A stretch of 64,000 nt of DNA from UBA1020 sp964520495. GTDB taxonomy: Bacteria; Patescibacteriota; Saccharimonadia; Saccharimonadales; Saccharimonadaceae. A program made the translations under genes and the position numbers. Position 1 is the first letter of the stretch, and the number at the start of each line of letters is the position of its first letter. Positions 51,166 to 59,877 of this stretch are shown here, piece by piece. The stretch spans positions 124,001-188,000 of the forward strand of contig CAZFMZ010000001.1 in assembly GCA_964520495.1 (NCBI GenBank). The letters are read 5' to 3'. The notes beneath the pieces were generated by a model. It did no database searches and was not told the origin of the DNA. It was given only the letters and a program-made list of their open reading frames with translations.

Positions 51166-52188
51166 TTAGCGATTTTTTCGAAGCTGCGGTAGGGCCACTG
51201 TAAAACGGGTAATCTCCCCCGGGGTGCTGTGCACCGTGATCTGGCCGTCGTGCAGTTCGACAATTTTTTTGGCAAGTGACAGTCCGAGGCCATACCCTTT
51301 GTCTGTTTGCGCGCTACGGGAGCGATCTGCTCGGAAGAAGCGATCGAACACGTAGGGCAAGTCTTTTGCGGTAATACCCTCACCTTCATTCGTGATAGAA
51401 ATTTTGTAGGTACGACCTGTCGTGCTGAGGTTGATGCGAACGGCACTCTCAGGGGGGCTGTATTTGAGCGCGTTATCAATCAGGATGCGGAGTAAGTCTT
51501 CAATCATCGGCCGGTTGCCGTCGGCGATGACCGCTTGGTCGGGTAGATTCAGCTCAAAACGATGCGTCGGCACATCGAACGATGCCGCCGTTGTGCGCAC
51601 CAGTTCTTGCATGTGAAGACGATCGTTGCGTTTGATAGCGCTGTACTCGAGCCGCGACAGGCGTAGTAAGGTAGACGTCAGAGCCGTCAGCTTATCAACT
51701 TCTTCCAGATTGCTTTCGAGTAGTTCGGACAGCTCTGCCTTGCTAATTTTCGAATCACGTAGGGCGACCTGGATCTCTGATTTCATGACGGCCAGCGGGG
51801 TGCGCAGCTCATGACTGGCGTCGCTAGTGAAGCGAGACTGGGCCTCGTGGGCTTCCTCGATCGGCTGCAACGTACGGCGGGCCATGACGTAGGAACCCAC
51901 GCCACCGAGACCAATGACCGCCAAGTTCATGTAGAGCAGACCAAAGAAAATATTGTTCCGTGCTTGTTGCGTCTGGTTCATGCGTACATCGTTCAGCGTG
52001 AGCGGTCCTGGCAGCACCAGAGTGTCTCCGCTGCCCTCAATCCGGATTTGCAGACGTTCGAGTCGGCGTGAGACCTCTCGTGTCGACACCTCAAAGATCA
52101 TGAAACTGAATAGGAAGCTGATGAGCACGATAATCAGCAGGTAGGAGGCGGTCAACTTGACGGTGGCCGATTTGAACATACGTTTCAT
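51166..52188 (-). CDS. Sensor histidine kinase (OmpR-partner type)
   Basis: 340 residues. Two transmembrane helices (about 13-33 and 80-100) around a short 45-residue extracytoplasmic loop. H-box SDASHELRTPLAVMKSE, N-box ILIDNALKYS, G boxes NEGEGI and GYGLGLSLAK. ATGA overlap with the response regulator gene upstream shows a classic two-component pair. The signal is unknown. Confidence 0.95.
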   Translation of the reverse strand: MKRMFKSATVKLTASYLLIIVLISFLFSFMIFEVSTREVSRRLERLQIRIEGSGDTLVLPGPLTLNDVRMNQTQQARNNIFFGLLYMNLAVIGLGGVGSYVMARRTLQPIEEAHEAQSRFTSDASHELRTPLAVMKSEIQVALRDSKISKAELSELLESNLEEVDKLTALTSTLLRLSRLEYSAIKRNDRLHMQELVRTTAASFDVPTHRFELNLPDQAVIADGNRPMIEDLLRILIDNALKYSPPESAVRINLSTTGRTYKISITNEGEGITAKDLPYVFDRFFRADRSRSAQTDKGYGLGLSLAKKIVELHDGQITVHSTPGEITRFTVALPQLRKNR

Positions 52189-52865
52189 TCCTTGTCCTCC
52201 TCGATCTTGTAGCCGAACCCACGTACCGTCTTTATCAGTCTTCGGCCGAACGGTTTGTCGATCTTTGCCCGCAGGTACTTGATGTAGACTTCGATGGTAT
52301 TGGGCAGGATATCGGCATCATAATCCCAGACGTGCTGCATGATAGAGTCTTTCGACAACGGTCGATTCTTGTTGCGTAGCAAGTATTCGAGCAGGCCGTA
52401 TTCTTTTGATGTCAGACGAATTTCCTTGTTGCCACGCGTCACGCTACGCTTGGACGTATCGAGCGACAGATCATCGGCCGCCAGAACGGTCGACTGCTGG
52501 GCGTCGGGCCGTCGTAGTAACGCCCGTACCCTTGCCAGCAGTTCATCAAGCGCGAATGGCTTTACCAAATAGTCATCGGCGCCGCTATCGAGCCCTTCGG
52601 TCTTGTCCTGCACCGAGCCCATTGCGGTCAGTAGCAGTACAGGCGTATGGATACCTTTCTCACGGAGGGCCCTGACGATGCCAAGGCCGTCATATTCTCC
52701 CGGTAGCATCCGGTCGATAATCATAACATCGTACGGTTCGGTCGTGGCCATCGCGTACCCGTCGTCGCCGTCATATGAAACGTCGACGGCGTAATGTTCC
52801 TGCTCAAGTGCTTTCTTCAGCGCCCGGGCTATCTTATGTTCGTCCTCAATGACCAATACGCGCAT
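52185..52865 (-). CDS. OmpR/PhoB-family response regulator
   Basis: 226 residues from the ATG at 52865. Receiver domain MRVLVIEDEHKIARAL with the phospho-acceptor Asp in VMIIDRMLPG and LLLTA...LVKPF; C-terminal winged helix with RLTSKEYGLLEYLL and VRGFGYKI. TATAAT (52872-52877) ends 6 nt before this start, so upstream in-frame codons are not used. Cotranscribed with its kinase. Confidence 0.96.
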   Translation of the reverse strand: MRVLVIEDEHKIARALKKALEQEHYAVDVSYDGDDGYAMATTEPYDVMIIDRMLPGEYDGLGIVRALREKGIHTPVLLLTAMGSVQDKTEGLDSGADDYLVKPFALDELLARVRALLRRPDAQQSTVLAADDLSLDTSKRSVTRGNKEIRLTSKEYGLLEYLLRNKNRPLSKDSIMQHVWDYDADILPNTIEVYIKYLRAKIDKPFGRRLIKTVRGFGYKIEEDKE

Positions 52866-52914
52866 AGGTATATTATATAAGGTAAAGTCTTTATCTGAGA
52901 AAAAGCTGAGAAAA

Positions 52915-53217
52915 TCAGCGTGCGTATTTGTGCGACCAGGTGTGCATATCGGCCAGAATCGGCATGAGGTCACGGCCCTTATCGGTCAGCTCGTACTCAC
53001 ATCGGGATGGTGAGGTCGGTCGCTTGACGATGATTCCGGCTTGTTCAAGCTTAACCAGGCGTGCCGAGAGGGTGCGCGGGTTGATCTCACCCGTCAGATC
53101 CTGCAACTGACAGAAGCGCACGGCCGGTTCGGACGCGAAGAAACGCAGCAGACGTGGCGTCCACTTGTCGCCTAGGATGTCTGTCGCGGCGTCAACCGGT
53201 CCGATGTTCATCTTCAT
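52915..53217 (-). CDS. HxlR-family transcriptional regulator
   Basis: 100 residues. GDKWTPRLLRFFASEPAVRFCQLQDLTG and INPRTLSARLVKLEQAGIIVKR form the MarR-like winged helix typical of HxlR. One Cys in the helix-turn-helix region (RFCQLQ) could sense oxidants. TATAGT (53227-53232) ends 9 nt before the ATG. It may control the divergent PAP2 gene. Confidence 0.92.
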   Translation of the reverse strand: MKMNIGPVDAATDILGDKWTPRLLRFFASEPAVRFCQLQDLTGEINPRTLSARLVKLEQAGIIVKRPTSPSRCEYELTDKGRDLMPILADMHTWSHKYAR

Positions 53218-53284
53218 AGTATCTTAACTATACATTGTCTAGTGCTGTTCGTCAAAACGGTCGCGACTCACGTATACTGGATAT

Positions 53285-53824
53285 ATGCGCAGCTTCGTCC
53301 ATCGGTTCGACCGTTCCCTCACTGCCGGTATCGTTAATCTGTTCGGGCCTAATCTCCGCCAATTCTTCGAAGCCATTACTTTCTTGGGTGACCCGATTGC
53401 AGTCTTTCTCATAGCTGGCGGAATCGGCATCTTCGGCTACATGCAGGCGAATATGCGTTTGTTCCTGGCTGGTATGTCGATACCCCTTACCTTACTGCTC
53501 GGTACCTTGCTGAAGCTGGCGTTCGAACGAGCCAGACCATTAACCGAATACGCATTGGACATGCGGTTACAGACGTATAGCTTCCCCAGCGGTCATTCCA
53601 GCGGTTCGATGATTACCTACGGCCTGCTGGCCTACCTTGCTTTCATGAAACTACCGGCACCATGGAACATTCCAGCAGCTATCAGCTTGATGATCTTGCC
53701 TATCCTGATAGGAATCTCACGCGTCTACCTCGGCGCTCACTTCCCGAGTGACGTCGTGGCTGGTTGGCTTCTTGGTATCATCGTCCTTATCCTGGTCATC
53801 TTCGTGCTTCGTCCACTGGGATAG
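53285..53824 (+). CDS. PAP2-family membrane phosphatase
   Basis: 179 residues with about five helices. The three PAP2 motifs are present: KLAFERARP, SFPSGHSSG and SRVYLGAHFPSDVVAGW. It probably dephosphorylates a lipid phosphate such as undecaprenyl or phosphatidate. TATACT (53273-53278) ends 6 nt before the ATG. Confidence 0.94.
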   Translation: MRSFVHRFDRSLTAGIVNLFGPNLRQFFEAITFLGDPIAVFLIAGGIGIFGYMQANMRLFLAGMSIPLTLLLGTLLKLAFERARPLTEYALDMRLQTYSFPSGHSSGSMITYGLLAYLAFMKLPAPWNIPAAISLMILPILIGISRVYLGAHFPSDVVAGWLLGIIVLILVIFVLRPLG

Positions 53825-53861
53825 ATGCGCTTCTTCGCTCGGATTCATGTATAATCACGGT

Positions 53862-54992
53862 ATGAAAGTCACTATCGATGCCTCAACGAAAACCTTCGTC
53901 CGATTCTGGCTCGTCCCGCTTGGATTGTTCCTGGCTGGCCTCGCCATCTACAGCTCCCGTACCGCCCTTATCATCTTAGGCACCGCTCTCTTCCTCGCAC
54001 TTGCCTTGAACGGTCCCGTCAGTCGGCTTTCACGGCATCTGCCGGGCCGTAGCCGTGTCTTTAGTACCGCAATCTCGTACGTGATGGTCGTCGCGTTCAT
54101 CGGGGCATTCTTGTTCCTGGCTGTCCCGCCCATTGTTCAGCAGACTGCCCGGTTCATACAGACTGTCCCAGCTTTGGTTGACACAGTCCGTGATGATTGG
54201 CAAGGCTTGAACGTAATCATCGATGAGTATGGCCTGCAGCCGCAGGTAGATCGGGCGGTGGCTTCGATTGAAGATAACTCCACCCGCTGGGCATCGAGCG
54301 TCGGGTCGAACATCGTCACCGGCATCGGTTCGTTCTTCTCGGTGTTGGCCGCCGGTATCCTTGTACTGGTATTGTCATTCCTGATGCTAATCCAGGGCCC
54401 AGGTGCGATGCGTAAACTCTGGGCATTGTATGACGACCACGAGCGGATGGAATACCATCGCAGCGTCGTACAGCGCATGCACGCCGTGGTATCGGGCTAC
54501 GTGACCGGCCAGCTGACCGTATCCGGCCTTGGCGCGCTTGCCGCCGGGTTAGTGGTGTTCATCCTCAGTTTCTTCTTCAGCGTCCCGGCCAATCTGGCTA
54601 TCCCGACGGCCGCCGTCACCTTCATCCTGTCGCTGATTCCGATGTTCGGTGCCACTATCGCGGGCGTACTCATCACCGCCCTACTGGCGTTTAACAATGT
54701 GACCGCCGCCATTATCTACGTCACTTTCTTCATTATTTACCAGCAGATTGAGAACAACTACATCGCACCTGCGATTCAATCGAAGCGCCTTGAGCTGTCT
54801 GCCCTGGCGATTCTGGCGTCGGTGACAGTCGGTTTGTACTTGTTCGGCATTGCCGGTGGTATCATCTCGATTCCGATCGCAGGCTGTATCAAGGTGTTGT
54901 TTGACACCTGGCACGAGCGCGCCCAGGCCAAGCGTCACAAGCCGAAGCAACCAATTGCCAAGCTGACAAGTAAGATTAGCCAGAAGTCTTAA
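53862..54992 (+). CDS. AI-2E family transporter (PerM/YdiK-like)
   Basis: 376 residues from the ATG at 53862, 6 nt after TATAAT (53850-53855). Eight predicted helices. The C-terminal signature includes IPMFGATIAGVLITAL, YQQIENNYIAPAIQSKRLELS and GIAGGIISIPIAG. The family exports small molecules or moves Na+/H+; the substrate here is unknown. Its stop overlaps the convergent cysS by 4 bp. Confidence 0.93.
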   Translation: MKVTIDASTKTFVRFWLVPLGLFLAGLAIYSSRTALIILGTALFLALALNGPVSRLSRHLPGRSRVFSTAISYVMVVAFIGAFLFLAVPPIVQQTARFIQTVPALVDTVRDDWQGLNVIIDEYGLQPQVDRAVASIEDNSTRWASSVGSNIVTGIGSFFSVLAAGILVLVLSFLMLIQGPGAMRKLWALYDDHERMEYHRSVVQRMHAVVSGYVTGQLTVSGLGALAAGLVVFILSFFFSVPANLAIPTAAVTFILSLIPMFGATIAGVLITALLAFNNVTAAIIYVTFFIIYQQIENNYIAPAIQSKRLELSALAILASVTVGLYLFGIAGGIISIPIAGCIKVLFDTWHERAQAKRHKPKQPIAKLTSKISQKS

Positions 54993-56422
54993 GCTGCGTA
55001 GGTCCAAATGACACCGTATGGGGTGTCACGGACAGCGACATTCTGCTCGGCGAGTTCATCCCGTAAACGGTCGGAGGCCTGCCAATCCTGCTCGTCACGT
55101 GCTCGTTGGCGCTCTATCAAGAGCCGCTTGGCTTCGTCGGATATGTCCGGTGTAGATACGAACAAGTCGATGCCGAGCAAGTCACGGATAGCTTCAAGTA
55201 GTTGCACAAGGCTTCGCTGATGAATCTTGACGGCCGAACTGCGTTCAAAAGTTGAAAATGCATCGTCAATCAGTGCAAGGGCCTTCGGTGTGTCAAGATC
55301 GTTAGCCAGTGCTTCGACAATCGCAGCCGGCGTAGCCAACAGCGAGACTGTGCCGTCGGTCGAGCTCTTTTCGTCATCATCATCGAGCGTGTCATGAGTC
55401 TGATGCCGCAGGACGGCTACATCCTGCCAGTTCTTCAGTCGGTTGGCGCTCGCATCAAGGATGTCCCAGCTGAAGTTACCCTCTGTCTGGTAGTGTTTAG
55501 TGAACGCCAGCAGCTTGAAGGCGTTCAGGTCATAGCCACGATCGACGATATCCTGCAGAGTGATAATATTGCCCAGCGACTTGGAAATCTTGGTGCCGTC
55601 AATCTTGATGTGGTTATTGTGAAGCCAGATCTGGGAAAATTGCTTGCCTGTACGGGCTTCGGTCTGGGCGATCTCGTTGGTGTGATGGACCGGAATGTGA
55701 TCGATGCCACCGGTGTGGATGTCGATCTGGTCACCAAGCGTCTCACGGGCGATGACGGAACATTCTAAATGCCAACCTGGGAAACCCTTTCCCCACGGAC
55801 TGTCCCATTCCATGTCGCGTTGACTGGCCTCTGGGCTGAACTTCCAAATCGCAAAATCAGTCACGTGTTGTTTGCCGCCCACTGCCACTCGGACGCCCGC
55901 CTCAAGCCCGTCGATATCTAACCGCGCCAGTTTCCCATAATCATCCAATTTCGAGGTATCGAAATACAGGCCTTCACCGGGAATTTGGTAGGTGTAACCC
56001 TTCTCCTCTAGCGTCTTGGCAAACTCAATCATTTGCGGGATGTAATCGGTGGCACGGACAAGGTGGGTCGGCCTGACCAGACCTAACAGGTCATAACCTT
56101 CGCGCTCGGCGATAGCGATGTACTTATCGGCTACGTCCCATGCCGTGCTGCCTTCGTTGCGGGCACCCTTTTCCATCTTATCCTCGCCCGCATCGTCGTC
56201 ACTGGTCAGGTGACCGACGTCGGTGATATTCTGCGTCCGCATGACATCAAAGCCTTGGTGCCGCAAGATACGGACCAGCACATCCCAATAGAGGTACCCA
56301 AGCCAGTTCCCGATGTGCGGCTGAGAATACACGGTCAGCCCGCAGGTGTAGATACGAACGACCATGTCCTCATGCGGCGTGAGCTCCTGCTTCAAGCCGC
56401 CAAGCGTATTATGCAGTCTCAC
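54989..56422 (-). CDS. cysS: Cysteinyl-tRNA synthetase
   Basis: 477 residues. CGLTVYSQPHIGNW (Cys zinc ligand plus the HIGH-type HIGN), GFPGWHLECSVIA, HTGGIDHIPVHHTNE (zinc site) and the KMSKS motif TKISKSLGN. Slightly extended C-terminal region with an acidic DDDDEKSS linker. Start overlaps the DHH gene by 14 nt. Confidence 0.98.
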   Translation of the reverse strand: MRLHNTLGGLKQELTPHEDMVVRIYTCGLTVYSQPHIGNWLGYLYWDVLVRILRHQGFDVMRTQNITDVGHLTSDDDAGEDKMEKGARNEGSTAWDVADKYIAIAEREGYDLLGLVRPTHLVRATDYIPQMIEFAKTLEEKGYTYQIPGEGLYFDTSKLDDYGKLARLDIDGLEAGVRVAVGGKQHVTDFAIWKFSPEASQRDMEWDSPWGKGFPGWHLECSVIARETLGDQIDIHTGGIDHIPVHHTNEIAQTEARTGKQFSQIWLHNNHIKIDGTKISKSLGNIITLQDIVDRGYDLNAFKLLAFTKHYQTEGNFSWDILDASANRLKNWQDVAVLRHQTHDTLDDDDEKSSTDGTVSLLATPAAIVEALANDLDTPKALALIDDAFSTFERSSAVKIHQRSLVQLLEAIRDLLGIDLFVSTPDISDEAKRLLIERQRARDEQDWQASDRLRDELAEQNVAVRDTPYGVIWTYAA

Positions 56423-57389
56423 GGAGAGCTCCTTCGGCAGCGGTTACGAGTTCGGGCACGATTGCGTCGTACGTCTCATAAACACGGAATCCGGCCGCGT
56501 AGGCATGTCCGCCACCGCCGAAGTAGCCGGCAATCATCTCTGATACGGGTAGGTTTGAGCGAAGTTTGCCAGTCAATTTGCCGTCGGGGTAGGTCTTAAT
56601 GGCGACCGCGACATCTACGCCTTCAACTAGGCGCATCTCATCGAGTACGAGCACGCTCGGGTTGTACTGGTCGCTATAGGTCTGGATGTCATCCCACGGG
56701 ATATGGACCAGCGCCAGCTTACCGTCGAGTAGATATTCAATGCGTGACAACAGCTGGCCCTTGTAGCGCAAGATTTCCTGGCTTTTCTTCATGAACTCAC
56801 GCCGGCGTTCTTCGATGACGGCTACACGGGCACCGAGCTCAGTCAAGTCGGCGGCCAAACGGTAGGTCGCGGCGGACACGTTCTGGGTCGAAAGGCCTAA
56901 GCTATCGGCTAAAAGCGCTACTAGCATATGCTCTGCCGCCTGGGGGTTAATAGGCCAGTCTGCCGCTCGGCTCAAGCCGAAGATCAGTTCACTGGTGGCG
57001 ACTGCGTCGCCCGCAAGCATAGTATGAGAAAAACTGAGCGTGCTGGCTGTCACATGGTGGTCAATCACGAGAACCGGGTGTGATTCAAGAAATGATCGTG
57101 CGCCAGGCGTAGCGAGTACCTTGCCGAGGAGTACATCGGCGCTGGTATCCAGGATGACGGCCAGGTCAGCCGTGGTGTCGAATTCACTGACCACCCTGTC
57201 CCATCCTGTCACGTAGCGCAGATACTTCGGTATTTCCACCGGACAGTATAATGAGACCTCCTTGTCTAAGTCACCAAGTATTTCCTCCATCGCCAGAGAG
57301 CTGGCCAGGCTGTCGCCATCAGGATTCTCGGCTTGAATGATGATAATGCGTGAAGCATCGTTCAACAGGGCGATTGCAGCGTCGTACAT
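56409..57389 (-). CDS. DHH-family phosphoesterase (NrnA-like)
   Basis: 326 residues from the ATG at 57389. DHH motifs: QAENPDGDSLASSLA, VILDTSADVL, VIDHHVTAS, and DHHA1 GGGGHAYAAGF. NrnA-type enzymes degrade nanoRNA, pAp or cyclic dinucleotide products. Start choice: TACAAT (57397-57402) ends 7 nt before this ATG; the upstream ATG overlaps the box. Confidence 0.9.
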   Translation of the reverse strand: MYDAAIALLNDASRIIIIQAENPDGDSLASSLAMEEILGDLDKEVSLYCPVEIPKYLRYVTGWDRVVSEFDTTADLAVILDTSADVLLGKVLATPGARSFLESHPVLVIDHHVTASTLSFSHTMLAGDAVATSELIFGLSRAADWPINPQAAEHMLVALLADSLGLSTQNVSAATYRLAADLTELGARVAVIEERRREFMKKSQEILRYKGQLLSRIEYLLDGKLALVHIPWDDIQTYSDQYNPSVLVLDEMRLVEGVDVAVAIKTYPDGKLTGKLRSNLPVSEMIAGYFGGGGHAYAAGFRVYETYDAIVPELVTAAEGALRETA

Positions 57390-57417
57390 GCGTTTCATTG
57401 TAGCAGAAATCACCCCG

Positions 57418-58041
57418 TTATGGCGTGAGCGAACGACGGCCTTCGAGTGCATGACTGAGTGTGATTTGATCGGCATATTCTAGATCGACACCGACTGGTA
57501 TGCCGCGGGCTAATCGGGAAAGCGAGACGGTCACATCCGCATCCTGCAGGTACTTTTGCAGGAACAAGGCAGTCGACTCGCCTTCAACCGAGGCATTGGT
57601 AGCAATAATGAGTTCTTTGACGTGATCGCGACGGATTCGTTCAACCAGCTCGGGTATATGCAACTGCTCCGGACCGATGCCATCAATCGGTGAAATCGCA
57701 CCACCCAACACATGATAGGTACCGTGAAACTGGCCGGTGCGCTCAAGCGCAACAATGTCCAGAGGCTCCTCGACCACGGCGACCAACTCCTTGTCCCGTG
57801 AAGGATCATCGTACAGCGGTGAGACTGTCTGATCCTGGTCAATCAATGCGAAAGTGACCGGACACTGCGTGACGCCGGCGTGTACCGTTGCGATCCGCTC
57901 AGCTAAACGTTCAGCAGTACGCACGTCGTTTCGTAGCAGGAAATACGCATAGCGTTCGGCGGTACGTGCACCGACACCAGGCAAGCGTCCAAGCTCATCG
58001 ATCAATGCGGTCAAGGCCGCAGGCAATATCTGCTGCGACAC
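57418..58041 (-). CDS. recR: Recombination protein RecR, without intact zinc finger
   Basis: 207 residues, GTG start. HhH region ELGRLPGVGARTAERYAYFLL, Toprim domain YHVLGGAISPIDGIGPEQL, and the C-terminal Walker-B-like RGIPVGVDLEYADQITLSHALEGR. The usual four-Cys zinc finger keeps only Cys60 (VTQCPVTFALID); the other three positions are replaced. Acts with RecF/RecO in gap repair. It follows ybaB by 5 nt. Confidence 0.96.
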   Translation of the reverse strand: MSQQILPAALTALIDELGRLPGVGARTAERYAYFLLRNDVRTAERLAERIATVHAGVTQCPVTFALIDQDQTVSPLYDDPSRDKELVAVVEEPLDIVALERTGQFHGTYHVLGGAISPIDGIGPEQLHIPELVERIRRDHVKELIIATNASVEGESTALFLQKYLQDADVTVSLSRLARGIPVGVDLEYADQITLSHALEGRRSLTP

Positions 58042-58046
58042 TCGGC

Positions 58047-58337
58047 TTACATCCCCGGTAGGTTCAAGCCGCCCATCAGGGGCTTCATGGTCTCGGCAGC
58101 GATTTCTTGCGCTTTGGCCAAGCCGTCACGGACAGCGATCTTGACCCAATGTTCGAGTTCCTCGATATTTTCGAGGTCGACTTTCTCTGGGTCGATGGTT
58201 ATATCATCAATCTTCAGCTCGCCGGTCACCCGTACCACGACGGCTCCGTCACCCGCTTCTACTTCGACGATCTGTTTCTTCAAATCTTTCTGAGCCTTAC
58301 GTAAATCGTTCAGCATTTTCATCTGGTCGAATGCCAT
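58047..58337 (-). CDS. YbaB/EbfC nucleoid-associated protein
   Basis: 96 residues. MAFDQMKMLNDLRKAQKDL and VVVRVTGELKIDDITIDPE match the family, which ends here in a short LMGGLNLPGM tail. Binds DNA, usually encoded with recR and dnaX. AGAGGA lies 9 nt before this ATG; a TTG at 58346 would be too close to it. A TATACT box lies near 58370. Confidence 0.93.
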   Translation of the reverse strand: MAFDQMKMLNDLRKAQKDLKKQIVEVEAGDGAVVVRVTGELKIDDITIDPEKVDLENIEELEHWVKIAVRDGLAKAQEIAAETMKPLMGGLNLPGM

Positions 58338-58375
58338 ATCCAACAATCCTCTCTTTTAGTCCCTTCTAGTATACG

Positions 58376-59851
58376 CTACCGGTCGTCGCTTTTGTAGAGG
58401 TAGAAGCGGTCAGCGTTCGCCGCTGTGCCCGCTACTAATATATCGACAGGTACGTTCGAGCTGTCGCGTACCGCTCGTTCGGCGACCACAAGGCGGGCGT
58501 CATCCTTTGGCAGCCAGGTCACGACAGTGATGTCGTCGACATGTGCCTGGTGACGGGCATACGCCTGATAAAATTGTTCGTTCTCCTTGGAAACGACAAG
58601 GACAATGCTTTCATCCTTGTCGCGTACTTTTAGCTCGTCGGAAAGAATATTGAGATCAAAAGTGTAATTACGCTGCACGCTACTGTCGTAGTGGAAGCCA
58701 TAGGCGTACCTATCGATACTAGAAGCGACGAGACCGCCGAGCAGCACCGCCAATGGTAATAGGCCGAACACACGGGCGTACGGATTGCGTGGAAACAGGC
58801 GGTACCACGACCAGATTAGGTAGTCGATACCGAGTGCAAGCAACAGCACTACCGGCACGAACGTGATGCTGACGAACTCGGGATTGAGAAACACCAGGGG
58901 AATCATCAAGACGAGCCAGAAGCTAAGAATATAGCTTTTAGTGGTGTATTTGGTGCTGAGAAGCCGGTACAGACCGAGTGCGAGCAGTAGAATGATGCCA
59001 AGACCGTAGACTGGAATCAGGACTTCACCACTATAAGGAGCATATACCTGACCGTACTGGCGAAACAGTTCAGCGGCGTTGGCACCGAGGTTCGACAGGC
59101 CGTTCGGAATACCGGCAAGCAGACGCAATACTTCTGGCTGTTTGAAGGCACCGTACGCCAGCGGGGAGAGTATCAGTAAGAATACGAGTGAGCCAATAGC
59201 TATGACGGTCTTGGAAGCTTGGTGTTTCAGTAGATGCCGGGCATGAGGATGTACGAGAGCAGTTGCCAGCAAGGCCAGTAAGACGTAGGCATTCAATGGC
59301 ATGTAGAGGCTGATGGCAGCGAGGGCGAAACCGAAAATCACCCATAGGTGTCCGTATGTGGTACGCTGCGCAATCATAGACGCGGCGATCAGTACGAAGG
59401 TGGTCAGGGTGATGTAGGTGATACCGGGCTGACCCGCCTGTGAAGCCAATAGGAACTGGTTCGTCGTGACGGCGACCATGGCAGTGACGATGGCCACATT
59501 GCGCCTATACCACAGGTTTAGCAGGTACAGTATGCCAAGCGCCGAAATGAACCCCAGCACGATCGAGGGGAGCTTGATAGCGAAGGGGGTGAAACCGAAG
59601 ACCGAGATGCTGGCGGCCTGAAGTAAGTAATACGGCAGATAGATCAGCTCATCGGGTTGCAGCTGGAACAGGCCGCCCGGGGACAGGCTCTCGCTCAGGA
59701 GTGCGGAACGGATCTCCCCTTCCGCAAGGCCACCCGGTAGGAAGAACCCCGCCACCACCAACAGCGTGCCGAGGGCGACGCTGAACAGTGTGTACGCCAG
59801 GAGGTAGCGCCAGCGGTACAAAAGGAGTTGGCTGAGTTTTTGTCTGACCAT
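58376..59851 (-). CDS. GT-C-fold membrane glycosyltransferase-like protein
   Basis: 491 residues with about 11 helices. The first extracytoplasmic loop has GLAEGEIRSALLSESL, where GT39/ArnT-type enzymes carry an acidic catalytic motif, and YLPYYLLQAASISVFGFTPFAIKLPS is typical of that group. The C-terminal domain is soluble. Likely transfers a sugar from a polyprenyl carrier. TATAAT (59863-59868) ends 11 nt before the ATG. Confidence 0.8.
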   Translation of the reverse strand: MVRQKLSQLLLYRWRYLLAYTLFSVALGTLLVVAGFFLPGGLAEGEIRSALLSESLSPGGLFQLQPDELIYLPYYLLQAASISVFGFTPFAIKLPSIVLGFISALGILYLLNLWYRRNVAIVTAMVAVTTNQFLLASQAGQPGITYITLTTFVLIAASMIAQRTTYGHLWVIFGFALAAISLYMPLNAYVLLALLATALVHPHARHLLKHQASKTVIAIGSLVFLLILSPLAYGAFKQPEVLRLLAGIPNGLSNLGANAAELFRQYGQVYAPYSGEVLIPVYGLGIILLLALGLYRLLSTKYTTKSYILSFWLVLMIPLVFLNPEFVSITFVPVVLLLALGIDYLIWSWYRLFPRNPYARVFGLLPLAVLLGGLVASSIDRYAYGFHYDSSVQRNYTFDLNILSDELKVRDKDESIVLVVSKENEQFYQAYARHQAHVDDITVVTWLPKDDARLVVAERAVRDSSNVPVDILVAGTAANADRFYLYKSDDR

Positions 59852-59877
59852 TCGTGCCCTTGATTATACCATGCCGC

